From Microbacterium sp. MYb54 (lineage in GTDB: Bacteria > Actinomycetota > Actinomycetes > Actinomycetales > Microbacteriaceae), in the NCBI RefSeq assembly GCF_002979515.1, contig NZ_PCPA01000003.1:1-64000 (forward strand): DNA of 64,000 nucleotides, written 5' to 3'. The notes under the pieces are model-generated. The model had not been told where the DNA came from. It worked only from the letters and a program-made list of their open reading frames with translations, and did not search any database. Shown here piece after piece: positions 1 through 9,577 of this stretch; within the stretch, counting starts at the first letter, position 1; every line of letters begins with the position of its first letter. The translations under genes and the position numbers were made by a program.

Positions 1-1638
1 GGTGGCGCGGGCGGGGGCGAGGGGGAGCGTGACCGTGAAGGTCGCACCCCCGCCCGGGGTCTCCGTCACATCGACGCCGCCGTGCAGTGCCTTCAGGATC
101 GACGCCACGATCGCGAGCCCGAGACCTGAGCCACCGGTCTCACGTGCGCGTGAGGTGTCGGCACGCCAGAAGCGTTCGAAGATCTGCTCCCGGATCTGCG
201 GGGGGATGCCTTCGCCATGATCGACGATCGCGATGCTCCCGGTGCCGCTGACCCTGTCGGAGTCGACGACGATCTCGATCGGACCGTCTTCGGGAGAGAA
301 CCGGCGGGCATTGCCCAGCAGATTCGTGACCACCTGGCGCACCTTGTTCTCTTCGCCGAGCACGATCGGTGGGGTGCGCACGGGAAGATCAGGCACCTCG
401 GTGAAGTCGATGGCCGGCGCCTGTTCCGGCTGTCGGGGGCGTCGGCGGAGCCGTGAGAGCGCGGCACGCGACAGTCCTCGCGGCGCGGGGGGCGTCGGTT
501 GCACTGGAGCCACCTCGTACACGGGGATCGTGGTCTTGCTGTCCGCGGTGCGGTCGATCACGGTCACCGTCCTGCCGGGGGCCGCGGCACGCAGGTCGAG
601 GGCGGCATCCCTCGCGATCGGCCTCAGGTCGAGCGGCACGATCTCGGGCTCGCGTTCCTCATCCAGGCGCGCCAGGGCGAGGAGGTCTTCGACCAGGACG
701 CCCATTCTGATGGCTTCCTTCTCGATGCGCTCCATGGCTCGCGCCGTGTCTTCCTCGCCCTTGATCGCGCCCATCCGGTACAGCTCCGCGTAGCCGCGGA
801 CGCTGACCAGGGGAGTTCGCAGTTCGTGGCTGGCATCGCCGATGAATCGCCGCATGTGCTGGACAGTGCGGTCGCGTTGCGCGAGCGAGCGGTCCACGCG
901 GTCGAGCATCGTGTTGATCGCGGCGTTCAGGCGGCCGACTTCCGTGGTCGGTTCGAGGTCGGTGAGCCGCTGTCGGAAATCGCCGGCAGCGATCGACATC
1001 GCGGTGGCTTCGACCTGACCGAGTCTTCGGAACGTGAGGGTGACGAGTCCGCGGGTGAGGAGCGCGGCGATCAGGATGGTGATCAGGGCGATCGTGATGT
1101 AGATGCCGAAGTACTGGCTGATGATGCGATCGGCCGGAGCGAGCGGCAACGCGACCAGCTGGATGCGCAGGACGCCGCCCTCTCCCGGAACCACCGCGAC
1201 AGCGGCGTGGAACACCTCGCCGTCAGCTCCCATCATCTCGAGGGGGATCTGATCGGTGTTGGCGGTCGCTTTCGCGAGGGAGTACTGAGCGGGGAACAGG
1301 GGTGCCTGGCCCGAGGTTCCCCGCGCGGTCGCACGAAGCTCGCCTGTCGCATCGTAGATGGCGAACGAGAAGTCGCGAGGCTGCTCCTCGCGTGGGGTGT
1401 AGGTGGTGACACCGTCGGCCGTCGCGGTGTCGAAGTAGCGCTCCACCAGATCGCTGGAGACCAGCGCGGGCAACTGCGCGTCGATGTTCGCGACGAGGGC
1501 GTTGCGAAGAATCGGCACCGTTCCGATACCCGCGACGAGCAGGCCGAGCGCGAGCACCGCGACCGTGACTCCGGTGACCTTCGCCCGAAGGCTGATGCGG
1601 CGCCACCAGCTGGTGACCGCATCGGGCTTGTGTGCCAT
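1..1638 (-). CDS. Two-component sensor histidine kinase, C-terminus cut by window edge
   Basis: This is a membrane sensor kinase that should phosphorylate the response regulator encoded just upstream (61-bp gap, same strand). Reading from ATG at 1638 the frame is open to base 1. In order: short basic N-terminus, TM1 (about residues 18-40), an extracytoplasmic segment of about 130 residues, TM2 (about 173-195), HAMP linker, a DHp domain with the motif SHELRTP (phospho-acceptor His271), and a HATPase domain with N box (VTNLLGNARRFSPED) and G boxes (DHGEGIP, GGSGLGLAI). A linker of about 60-70 residues rich in Pro and Arg separates the DHp and ATPase domains. Only the last few residues can be missing, since the ATPase domain is complete. 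The signal is not identifiable. Confidence 0.9.
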   Translation of the reverse strand, partial: MAHKPDAVTSWWRRISLRAKVTGVTVAVLALGLLVAGIGTVPILRNALVANIDAQLPALVSSDLVERYFDTATADGVTTYTPREEQPRDFSFAIYDATGELRATARGTSGQAPLFPAQYSLAKATANTDQIPLEMMGADGEVFHAAVAVVPGEGGVLRIQLVALPLAPADRIISQYFGIYITIALITILIAALLTRGLVTLTFRRLGQVEATAMSIAAGDFRQRLTDLEPTTEVGRLNAAINTMLDRVDRSLAQRDRTVQHMRRFIGDASHELRTPLVSVRGYAELYRMGAIKGEEDTARAMERIEKEAIRMGVLVEDLLALARLDEEREPEIVPLDLRPIARDAALDLRAAAPGRTVTVIDRTADSKTTIPVYEVAPVQPTPPAPRGLSRAALSRLRRRPRQPEQAPAIDFTEVPDLPVRTPPIVLGEENKVRQVVTNLLGNARRFSPEDGPIEIVVDSDRVSGTGSIAIVDHGEGIPPQIREQIFERFWRADTSRARETGGSGLGLAIVASILKALHGGVDVTETPGGGATFTVTLPLAPARAT

Positions 1639-1699
1639 GCGGCCCTCCCAGGTGCGGCGAATCCGCCGCGGGGCGGCGTCGGTGGTGGTGCGGCGGTCG

Positions 1700-2392
1700 T
1701 CAGACCGTCTTGCCGACCTTGAGCATGTAGCCGAAGCCCCGCTTGGTCTGGATCAGCGACTCCTCGGTGTGCGGGTCGATCTTGCGGCGGAGGTAGGAGA
1801 TGTAGCTCTCGACGATGCCGGCGTCGCCGTTGAAGTCGTACTCCCACACGTGGTCGAGGATCTGGGCCTTCGACAGCACACGGTTCGGGTTGAGCATCAG
1901 GTAGCGCAGCAGCTTGAACTCGGTCGGGCTCAGCTCGATCGGCTCCTTGCCGACGTGGACGTCATGCGTGTCCTGGTCCATCGACAGCTCGCCGGCACGG
2001 ATGACCGACTCTTCGTCGGCCTGCATCGTGCGGCGGAGGATCGCCTGCGCTCTGGCGACGATCTCGTCGAGGCTGAAGGGCTTGGTGACGTAGTCGTCAC
2101 CGCCGGCGTTGAGGCCTTCGATCTTGTCCTCGGTGCCGTCCTTCGCCGTCAGGAAGAGGATCGGAGCGGTGAATCCTGCGCCGCGAAGGCGCTTGGTCAC
2201 GCTGAACCCGTTCATGTCGGGGAGCATGACATCCAGGATGATGAGGTCTGGCTCCTCTTCGAGGACAGCCGAGATCGTTGCGGCGCCGTTGGCGACCGTC
2301 TTCACCTGGAATCCGGCGAAGCTGAGACCCGTCGAGAGCAGGTCGCGGATGTTGGGTTCGTCGTCGACGACCAGGATGCGCGGAGCAGTCAT
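1700..2392 (-). CDS. OmpR/PhoP-family response regulator
   Basis: A 230-residue response regulator, partner of the downstream histidine kinase. The receiver domain (1-118) has the acidic pair D10/D11, phospho-acceptor D54 (ILDVMLPD), T82 and K104. The C-terminal winged helix is of the Trans_reg_C type (ELSPTEFKLLRYLMLNPNRV ... SYLRRKID). The start at 2392 (MTAPRILVV) was chosen over longer frames because the receiver domain begins there and a CATAAT hexamer lies 6 bases upstream (2399-2404), which fits a leaderless transcript. It resembles TcrX/PhoP-like actinobacterial regulators, but the regulon cannot be read from the sequence. Confidence 0.93.
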   Translation of the reverse strand: MTAPRILVVDDEPNIRDLLSTGLSFAGFQVKTVANGAATISAVLEEEPDLIILDVMLPDMNGFSVTKRLRGAGFTAPILFLTAKDGTEDKIEGLNAGGDDYVTKPFSLDEIVARAQAILRRTMQADEESVIRAGELSMDQDTHDVHVGKEPIELSPTEFKLLRYLMLNPNRVLSKAQILDHVWEYDFNGDAGIVESYISYLRRKIDPHTEESLIQTKRGFGYMLKVGKTV

Positions 2393-2557
2393 GTCCCCAT
2401 TATGGTGACTTCGGCCATGTGGATGCTGACTATTGTGCGGAACGGCGTGGAGTCGACCGCTCGACAGCGGGTCACAGCTGGGTTCGTGCGGCATCCTGAC
2501 GCAGAGATCCCCCCGCAGTCGGATGCGCTGCATAGCTGTGCACGGAAGGATCGATGC

Positions 2558-3574
2558 ATGAGTTCGAACGAGGACGACACCGCCGCCCCCGCATCTGTCA
2601 TCGCCCCCGTGGCGCCGCCGCGCGTCGAGCACATCGCCTACCACCGGCTGGCGCGCCTGCGGCCGCGCTATCGCTGGTGGCGGATGCTGCTGACGGGACT
2701 CCTCGCAGTAGCGCTCTACATCGGGATCCTGCTGGTCGTGCTCGTGCCGCTGATCATCGTGTCGATGTTCGTTCCGGCGTGGGGTGTCGAGACGCAGGCG
2801 CTCCTCACGACGCAGCAGTACTTCGACCTCGACCGTCCCTGGCTCCTGGTCGCCCTCGTGCTGCCACTGATCCTGATGATCCCCGCGCTGCTGCTGGCTT
2901 CGCGCATCGTCGAGGGCCGCGGGGTCGGTCTGCTCTCATCCGTCACCGGGAGACTGCGGATGGCATGGCTCGGGCAGAGTCTGCTGCTGGCGCTCGGGGT
3001 ATTCATCGTCTACTTCGCCGTGGTGCTGGGATGGTCCGCTCTCAGCGGGGAGGCGGTGGCCGCAGACTTCTCCCACCCCCGGCTGTGGGTCATGGTGCTG
3101 CTGGTCCTGCTGCTCATCCCGTTCCAGGCAGCGGCCGAGGAGTATGTGTTCCGCGGGTACTTGATGCAGCTGGTCGGCAGCTGGCTTCGTCATCCGGCCT
3201 TCGCGATCCTCCTGCCCGTGCCGCTGTTCGTCCTCGGCCACGGGTACGACATCTGGGGCGCGGCGAGCGTGGGGTTGTTCGCGATCGTCGCCGCTTGGCT
3301 GACCTGGCGCACGGGCGGTCTGGAAGCTGCGATCTCGCTGCACATCGTCAACAACGTGCTGATCTTCTTGCTCGGCTCAGTAACCCTGGTCGACGCCAAC
3401 GCGACCTCGGGAACACCCGTCGATCTGATCGGCTCGGCCCTTGCGATGATCGTCTACGCCGTGCTCGCCGACCGTTGGGCCGGAAAGCTCGGGATCGCAC
3501 GGACAGCGCGCGCTGCGAGCGTCACGGGCGCAGCGAACGGTACCCATGATCTGGGTCGCGTTCTGCACGGCTGA
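2558..3574 (+). CDS. CPBP family intramembrane metalloprotease
   Basis: A 338-residue polytopic membrane protein of the CPBP (CAAX protease and bacteriocin-processing, Abi) family. About eight hydrophobic segments are visible. The family motifs are intact: EEYVFRG (E194, E195, R199), FVLGH (H228) and HIVNN (H262, N266), the residues thought to hold the catalytic metal in the membrane. The start is ATG 2558 after GGAAGGATCG; an overlapping ATG at 2554 is in another frame. It is divergent from the response regulator and converges on the XPB gene. Substrates of such enzymes are mostly unknown; no bacteriocin genes are nearby. Confidence 0.85.
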   Translation: MSSNEDDTAAPASVIAPVAPPRVEHIAYHRLARLRPRYRWWRMLLTGLLAVALYIGILLVVLVPLIIVSMFVPAWGVETQALLTTQQYFDLDRPWLLVALVLPLILMIPALLLASRIVEGRGVGLLSSVTGRLRMAWLGQSLLLALGVFIVYFAVVLGWSALSGEAVAADFSHPRLWVMVLLVLLLIPFQAAAEEYVFRGYLMQLVGSWLRHPAFAILLPVPLFVLGHGYDIWGAASVGLFAIVAAWLTWRTGGLEAAISLHIVNNVLIFLLGSVTLVDANATSGTPVDLIGSALAMIVYAVLADRWAGKLGIARTARAASVTGAANGTHDLGRVLHG

Positions 3575-3598
3575 GCGGTACGGCTGCGTCCCGCGTGC

Positions 3599-5239
3599 TC
3601 AGGCGGCGATCGCGTCGGAGTCCATGATCGTGTAGCTGTATCCCTGCTCGGCCAGGAACCGCTGGCGGTTCTGGGCGTAGTCCTGGTCGATCGTGTCACG
3701 GGCGACCAGCGTGTAGAAGCTCGCGGTGTGCCCCGACTGCTTCGGTCGCAGCAGACGGCCCAGACGCTGAGCCTCTTCCTGACGTGAACCGAAGGAACCG
3801 GACACCTGGATGGCGACGGACGCCTCCGGGAGGTCGATCGAGAAGTTCGCCACCTTCGAGACCACGAGCAGCGAGATGTCGCCCTCACGGAACGCACGGT
3901 ACAGCTCTTCGCGCTCGTCGATCGGGGTGGCCCCCGTGATCTGGGGAGCGTTCAGGGCTGTCGACAGCGACTCCAGCTGATCGAGGTACTGTCCGATCAC
4001 GAGGATGCGCTCGCCTTCGTGCTTCGCGATGAGCTCCCGCACGGCCTGGACCTTGGCGGGCGCGGAAGCCGCGAGCCGATAGCGTTCGTCGTCGGTCGCT
4101 GCGGCGTACTCGAGCCGGTCGCTCGGCGGAAGGTCGATGCGCACCTCGTAGCAGGCGGCGGGGGAGATGAAGCCCTGTGCCTCGATCTGCTTCCAGGGGG
4201 CGTCGAACCGCTTGGGTCCGATCAGGCTGAAGACGTCGCCTTCGCGCCCGTCCTCGCGCACCAGCGTCGCGGTGAGGCCGATGCGGCGTCGAGCCTGCAG
4301 ATCGGCGGTGAGCTTGAACACCGGTGCCGGAAGCAGGTGCACCTCGTCGTAGACGATGAGGCCCCAGTCGAGAGCATCCAGCAGCGCCAGATGCGCGTAC
4401 TCGCCCTTCCGCTTGGCCGTGAGGATCTGGTAGGTCGCGATCGTGACCGGCTTGACCTCTTTGGCCTGTCCCGAATACTCGCCGATCTCCTCGGGGGTGA
4501 GGCTGGTGCGCTTGAGCAGCTCGTCGCGCCACTGCCTCGCCGACACGGTGTTCGTGACGAGGATCAGCGTCGTCGTCTTGGTCGCGGCCATCGCGCCGGC
4601 GCCGACGATCGTCTTGCCTGCGCCACAGGGGAGCACAACGACGCCGGAGCCGTCTTTCGAGAAGGCGTCGACGGCATCCTGCTGGTAGGGGCGGATGTGC
4701 CAGCCGTCTTCGGCGAGGGCGATCTCGTGCGGGGTTCCCGGGGTGTACCCGGCGAGGTCTTCGGCAGGCCAGCCGATCTTCAGCAGTTCCTGCTTGATCT
4801 GCCCGCGCGCCCACGCGTCGACGACGAACGTCTCAGGCGAAGGGTGCCCGATGAGCAGCGGTTGGATGCGCTTGTTGTTCGCGACCTGCGCCAGGACAGC
4901 GGGGTCGGAAGACCGCAGGATCAGCGTTCCCTCGTCGTCGCGTTCGATCACCAGCCGCCCGTAGCGGTTCACGGTCTCACGCAGATCGACCGAGACTGAC
5001 GGCGGAACGGGGAAGCGCGACCAGCGGTCGAGTGTCTCGAGCATGTCTTCGGCGGTGTGCCCCGCAGCCCGGGCGTTCCACAGCCCGAGGCGAGTGATCC
5101 GATACGTGTGGATGTGCTCGGGAGCGCGTTCCAGTTCGGCGAAGATCGCCAGCTCGTGACGGGCGCTCTCGGCGTCGGCGTGGGCGACTTCGAGCAGCAC
5201 GGTGCGATCGCTCTGGACGATCAGTGGGCCATCAGACAT
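3599..5239 (-). CDS. DNA repair helicase XPB (SF2)
   Basis: A 546-residue bacterial XPB-type 3'-5' DNA helicase. Residues about 1-130 form the N-terminal helicase-associated domain. The helicase core carries Walker A GAGKT (206-210), the DEVH box (298-301), motif III GLTAT followed at once by the XPB-specific RED motif (R328-E329-D330), and motif VI QRLGRLLRPK near the C-terminus. The length is normal for actinobacterial XPB. It lies 36 bp downstream of a helicase-associated-domain protein on the same strand, an arrangement common in actinobacteria that suggests a functional pair. Its biological role in bacteria (nucleotide excision repair accessory or other) is not settled. Confidence 0.93.
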   Translation of the reverse strand: MSDGPLIVQSDRTVLLEVAHADAESARHELAIFAELERAPEHIHTYRITRLGLWNARAAGHTAEDMLETLDRWSRFPVPPSVSVDLRETVNRYGRLVIERDDEGTLILRSSDPAVLAQVANNKRIQPLLIGHPSPETFVVDAWARGQIKQELLKIGWPAEDLAGYTPGTPHEIALAEDGWHIRPYQQDAVDAFSKDGSGVVVLPCGAGKTIVGAGAMAATKTTTLILVTNTVSARQWRDELLKRTSLTPEEIGEYSGQAKEVKPVTIATYQILTAKRKGEYAHLALLDALDWGLIVYDEVHLLPAPVFKLTADLQARRRIGLTATLVREDGREGDVFSLIGPKRFDAPWKQIEAQGFISPAACYEVRIDLPPSDRLEYAAATDDERYRLAASAPAKVQAVRELIAKHEGERILVIGQYLDQLESLSTALNAPQITGATPIDEREELYRAFREGDISLLVVSKVANFSIDLPEASVAIQVSGSFGSRQEEAQRLGRLLRPKQSGHTASFYTLVARDTIDQDYAQNRQRFLAEQGYSYTIMDSDAIAA

Positions 5240-5275
5240 AGCTCACCAGTTTAGCGGTCGGATGAGGGGCTCGGC

Positions 5276-6985
5276 CTACGGCGCGAGGATCGTCGCGTTC
5301 AGAATGCTCGACACCGGGAGCGTGCGCTCCACATCGGCAGCGCGGTCTCGTCCTCGAAGCCTGCCTCCGCCGATCCCGGTCGCTTCGAGCAGGAGCTCTC
5401 TGGTGGACCCGTCCGGCATCCCGACGGTGACCTGGAGAACGGACTTCGCCCGCACGGCGGCTTCGAGCTCTCGGTCGAGCCACGCGGCGTCGGCATCCGG
5501 CCCCTGGTGCGAGCGGAGCCGTGAGATCAGTGGCATGAGGTCGGTGGAATCCGCGCTCGGCATCGGGGCGGGGGGTGCCGGGTGCCTCTCGCGCACGGGG
5601 AGGGCGCCGTCGGCCCCCACGAGGGTCGCCGGATACCGTGCGTCGGTGAGTGCCCAGTAGACCGTCTCTCGGCTGACCCGGGTCGTGAGCGACTCGACGT
5701 GCGCGGTGAGTGCGAGCGGACGCAGCGACTGGTCCACCGCCATCGCTTGGATGAGGTGCGTGTCGGTGCTCTCGATCCGCGTACGACCGGTCTCCTCATC
5801 GGTGGAGACCCGGACCAGTCCGTGTCGCTGGGACGTCTGCGCGATCAGGTAGCTGAGGGGCTGGGGGATACCGGTGAGCGAGACGGAGGTCAGGAAGTCG
5901 AGGATCGATTGCTCGGTCTCACCTGCGACGAATGCATGCGCGACGGATTCCGAGGTGAAGCGATAGGAGGAGGCCTGGGCAGCGGACTCTCGGGCGGCGA
6001 TCGTGCGCAGCCGCACATCCAGCGCGGGCTCCAGGGGGCCCGGTGCGATCGCCGTCAGGTCGTTCTGCAGGAAGATCCGGTCGACTTCGGTCGGCAGCAG
6101 CCGAACCAGGCTCGTGGCGTCGGCCTGTTCCCCTCGGCGCAGGCCAACAGCCCATTCGGGCTCGGTCCAGTCTTCAGCGATCAGGCCGAGGAGTCGGGCA
6201 GCCTCGTACAAGGTGCGCGAGCGGTCCGGCCACGCCGGGTCCCACGGGTGCGCGAGAGCCCACGCTTGCGGGGGGATCCATCCGCCGGAAGCCGAGCGGA
6301 TGCCGCGCGGGAGCGCGTCGCGGAACGAGGTCGCCAGCAGCGACCATCGATCCCCGGCGGAGGAGCGCAGCCAGTCCTCCGCCGACTGACTCGAGCGCAG
6401 CCGGCGGTCTGCGGCGACGGCGAGTCCGGCTTGGAGCGCGACCGCGGCGAGGGTGTCGACGATCTCCGCGGCTACTCCCGCATCCGCGAGCTGACGCTTC
6501 TCACCTGCGCTGACGCCGCCGCCTGTGAGCAGTGCGAACGGACTCTCCCTGGCTATCAGGAGTAGATCCGCGAGGACGGCGACGGTGGTGAAAGCGCGCT
6601 CTGCGGCATGCGCCGACGCGGTCTCCGATGACGGGGACGCAGGGGTCTCCACGGGCGTAACGGGTGCTGCGCGTCCGGCGATCGCCGCCACCACTGGCGG
6701 GTAGGGCGTGCCGTCAGGCCGCAGCAGAGCGAGTGCCGTCAGCTGCTGCAGTTCGCGCCCGGTCGCTTCGCCCGACACCGCAGCTAGCAGCGCTGTGGCC
6801 TCGGACGCCGTCAGCGACGGGAGGACGCGACCCAGCGACACCGGATCCAGCAGTGCCTCAGCGGCATCGAAGAAGTCCTGCCACGCGGCATCCGGTCGCA
6901 CGCTTCGTGCGCCGAGGAGGTGGCGGAGGTCATCGTCGCTCGCCGCGGCCAGCCAATCCGCCAGCGGTCGCGCGTGAGTGCTCAT
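5276..6985 (-). CDS. Helicase-associated-domain protein (XPB partner)
   Basis: A 569-residue protein with no ATPase motifs. The N-terminal half is helical (residues 1-250). The second half holds the domain found in XPB/Ssl2-like proteins (around FLQNDLTAIAPGPLEP and the segment ending SYLIAQTSQRHGLVRV). It is the gene immediately upstream of XPB, 36 bp away on the same strand, so the two are probably co-transcribed. Actinobacterial genomes usually carry this pair. Its function is unknown; a DNA-binding or XPB-regulating role is inference only. Confidence 0.75.
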   Translation of the reverse strand: MSTHARPLADWLAAASDDDLRHLLGARSVRPDAAWQDFFDAAEALLDPVSLGRVLPSLTASEATALLAAVSGEATGRELQQLTALALLRPDGTPYPPVVAAIAGRAAPVTPVETPASPSSETASAHAAERAFTTVAVLADLLLIARESPFALLTGGGVSAGEKRQLADAGVAAEIVDTLAAVALQAGLAVAADRRLRSSQSAEDWLRSSAGDRWSLLATSFRDALPRGIRSASGGWIPPQAWALAHPWDPAWPDRSRTLYEAARLLGLIAEDWTEPEWAVGLRRGEQADATSLVRLLPTEVDRIFLQNDLTAIAPGPLEPALDVRLRTIAARESAAQASSYRFTSESVAHAFVAGETEQSILDFLTSVSLTGIPQPLSYLIAQTSQRHGLVRVSTDEETGRTRIESTDTHLIQAMAVDQSLRPLALTAHVESLTTRVSRETVYWALTDARYPATLVGADGALPVRERHPAPPAPMPSADSTDLMPLISRLRSHQGPDADAAWLDRELEAAVRAKSVLQVTVGMPDGSTRELLLEATGIGGGRLRGRDRAADVERTLPVSSILNATILAP

Positions 6986-6995
6986 GGCAGAGGCC

Positions 6996-7271
6996 TCAGG
7001 AACGCGAAGACGCGCGGCCCTTTCGAATGAAGCTCATCGTCAGGAGCGCGATGATCATGAGGAAGGCGACCGGTAGGCCCCAGTACGGGATCGCTGCGAT
7101 GACGGGCCACACACCCTCACCGAAGGAGGCCTGCCCCATCCCGAGCCAGGTTCCGATGATGATGGCGAAGAAGCACACCACGGATGCCGCGGCGATTCCG
7201 AGCGCGCCGAACGCCAGGATACGATCCAGCCGGCGGACGGGAACCTCCGGGTCAGAATTCTTCGTGCTCAT
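6996..7271 (-). CDS. Small two-TM membrane protein
   Basis: A hypothetical protein of 91 residues with two hydrophobic stretches (about 20-45 and 58-78) and a basic C-terminus ending RKGRASSRS. The start MSTKNSD at 7271 is preferred over the longer frame from 7313 because a TAGGGT hexamer sits 7 bases upstream (7279-7284), typical of a leaderless start, and the extra N-terminal residues would be unrelated and Arg-rich. It ends 10 bp before the XPB-partner gene begins and may be its first operon gene. No function is recognised. Confidence 0.7.
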   Translation of the reverse strand: MSTKNSDPEVPVRRLDRILAFGALGIAAASVVCFFAIIIGTWLGMGQASFGEGVWPVIAAIPYWGLPVAFLMIIALLTMSFIRKGRASSRS

Positions 7272-7389
7272 CCGTCTCACCCTACTCGCACCGCGGCCTT
7301 CGGTTCCGCGCACCCCGCGACCGGTAGGCTGGAGGAACGCGCATGAGCGCGTCCACTGTTCTGCACATCGATATCAGCGAGGTTCTCCC

Positions 7390-7770
7390 ATGCCCACCGG
7401 CAAGGTCAGGTTCTACGACGAAGACAAGGGTTTCGGCTTCATCGCCAGCGATGACGGCCAGGACGTCTTCCTGCACGCCTCCGCGATGCCAGCAGGCGCT
7501 GCGGTGAAGGCCGGTGCGCGCGTGGAGTTCGGCGTGGCCGATGGGAAGCGCGGCCTGCAGGCATTGTCGGTGCGTGTGCTCGAGGCGCCGCCGAGCCTGT
7601 CGAAGGCGAAGCGCAAGTCGGCAGACGACATGGCGATCATCGTCGAAGACCTGGTGAAGCTCCTCGACGGCATCGGCGGGGACCTGCGCCGTGGGCGCTA
7701 CCCCTCCTCCGCACACGGCCGAAAGATCGCGGCCGTCCTACGCAAGGTCGCTGATGACCTCGAAGCCTGA
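7390..7770 (+). CDS. Cold-shock domain protein with C-terminal extension
   Basis: A 126-residue protein with an N-terminal cold-shock domain (1-65). RNP1 reads KGFGFI and RNP2 reads DVFLHAS, the usual single-strand nucleic-acid-binding surface. Classic Csp proteins are about 67 residues; this one carries about 60 more, helical and charged, ending VLRKVADDLEA. The start ATG 7390 begins MPTGKVRFYD, the family N-terminus. Its last 17 bases overlap the next gene, which suggests translational coupling. It likely acts as an RNA chaperone; the role of the extension is unknown. Confidence 0.9.
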   Translation: MPTGKVRFYDEDKGFGFIASDDGQDVFLHASAMPAGAAVKAGARVEFGVADGKRGLQALSVRVLEAPPSLSKAKRKSADDMAIIVEDLVKLLDGIGGDLRRGRYPSSAHGRKIAAVLRKVADDLEA

Positions 7771-8353
7771 CGCCGACGCCCGTCTCGTCGACGCACACGA
7801 CCTCGCGCTGGCTGCTCTGCGTGAGATCACGCCCGCGTCGACCGTCGGCCCTGCCGCCGGGTACCTCGCCGAAGAAGACGGCTCGGTCTCGCTGCGATTC
7901 GCGAACCGACTCCCCGGCTACCCCGGGTGGTACTGGACCGTGACGGTCGCCCGGGTGGACGACGAAGAGCCGACTGTGCTCGAAGTCGAGCTCCTTCCCG
8001 GAGACGGTGCACTCCTCGCCCCGGATTGGGTGCCGTGGGCCGAGCGTCTGGCGGACTATCGGGCGCACCAGGTCGAACTCGCCGAGGCAGCGGCTGCGGC
8101 CGATGACGGTGCGGCTGCTGGCGATGACGTCCTCGACGACGATGTTCTCGATGACGACGACGACGACGATGATGATGACGACTTGGACGACGGCGAGGCC
8201 GACATCCTGCACGCCGGCGATCTCGACGGTGTCGACATCGATGAACTCGACGACTCCGAAGACGACGAGTCCGAAGACGACGACGAAGACGCCGAAGACG
8301 ACGACGCCGACGTCCTGGATGCGGACGCCGGCGAGGTCGACGAAGAGGAGTGA
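7754..8353 (+). CDS. DUF3027-type protein with Asp/Glu-rich tail
   Basis: A 199-residue protein whose N-terminal 110 residues match the actinobacterial DUF3027 pattern (LPGYPGWYWTVTVARV ... LLPGDGALLAPDWVPWAERL). From about residue 115 to the end the chain is almost entirely Asp and Glu, encoded by runs of GAC/GAT (about 8120-8350). The start ATG 7754 overlaps the cold-shock gene by 17 bp. No function is known; pairing with a nucleic-acid-binding protein makes an acidic tail that mimics or competes with nucleic acid conceivable, but that is speculation. Confidence 0.8.
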   Translation: MTSKPDADARLVDAHDLALAALREITPASTVGPAAGYLAEEDGSVSLRFANRLPGYPGWYWTVTVARVDDEEPTVLEVELLPGDGALLAPDWVPWAERLADYRAHQVELAEAAAAADDGAAAGDDVLDDDVLDDDDDDDDDDDLDDGEADILHAGDLDGVDIDELDDSEDDESEDDDEDAEDDDADVLDADAGEVDEEE

Positions 8354-8363
8354 CCTCCGGCGG

Positions 8364-9485
<1,122 letters not shown>

Positions 9486-9544
9486 CTAGGGGGCGCTCGG
9501 CATGTCGCCGGACCGGGAGCGGGTCCGATGTCGCCGCGGGAATG

Positions 9545-9557
9545 TAGGCTTGCCTAA
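9545..9557 (+). promoter_or_regulatory. Candidate DtxR/IdeR box
   Basis: Arms TAGGC and GCCTA flank a two-base centre, 21 bases before the dtxR start. The core resembles the inner part of the actinobacterial DtxR/IdeR operator (TTAGGTTAGSCTAACCTAA), and it contains the TAGGCT hexamer that could serve as -10. If real, the gene is autoregulated by iron. The match is partial. Confidence 0.45.
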
Positions 9558-9577
9558 GAACCTCGGAGGGCCTTCAC

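Noticed and set aside
8120..8350. Tandem repeat / microsatellite of GAC-GAT
   Set aside because: It is the coding sequence of the acidic tail with mixed GAC, GAT, GAA and GAG codons; no fixed repeat unit.
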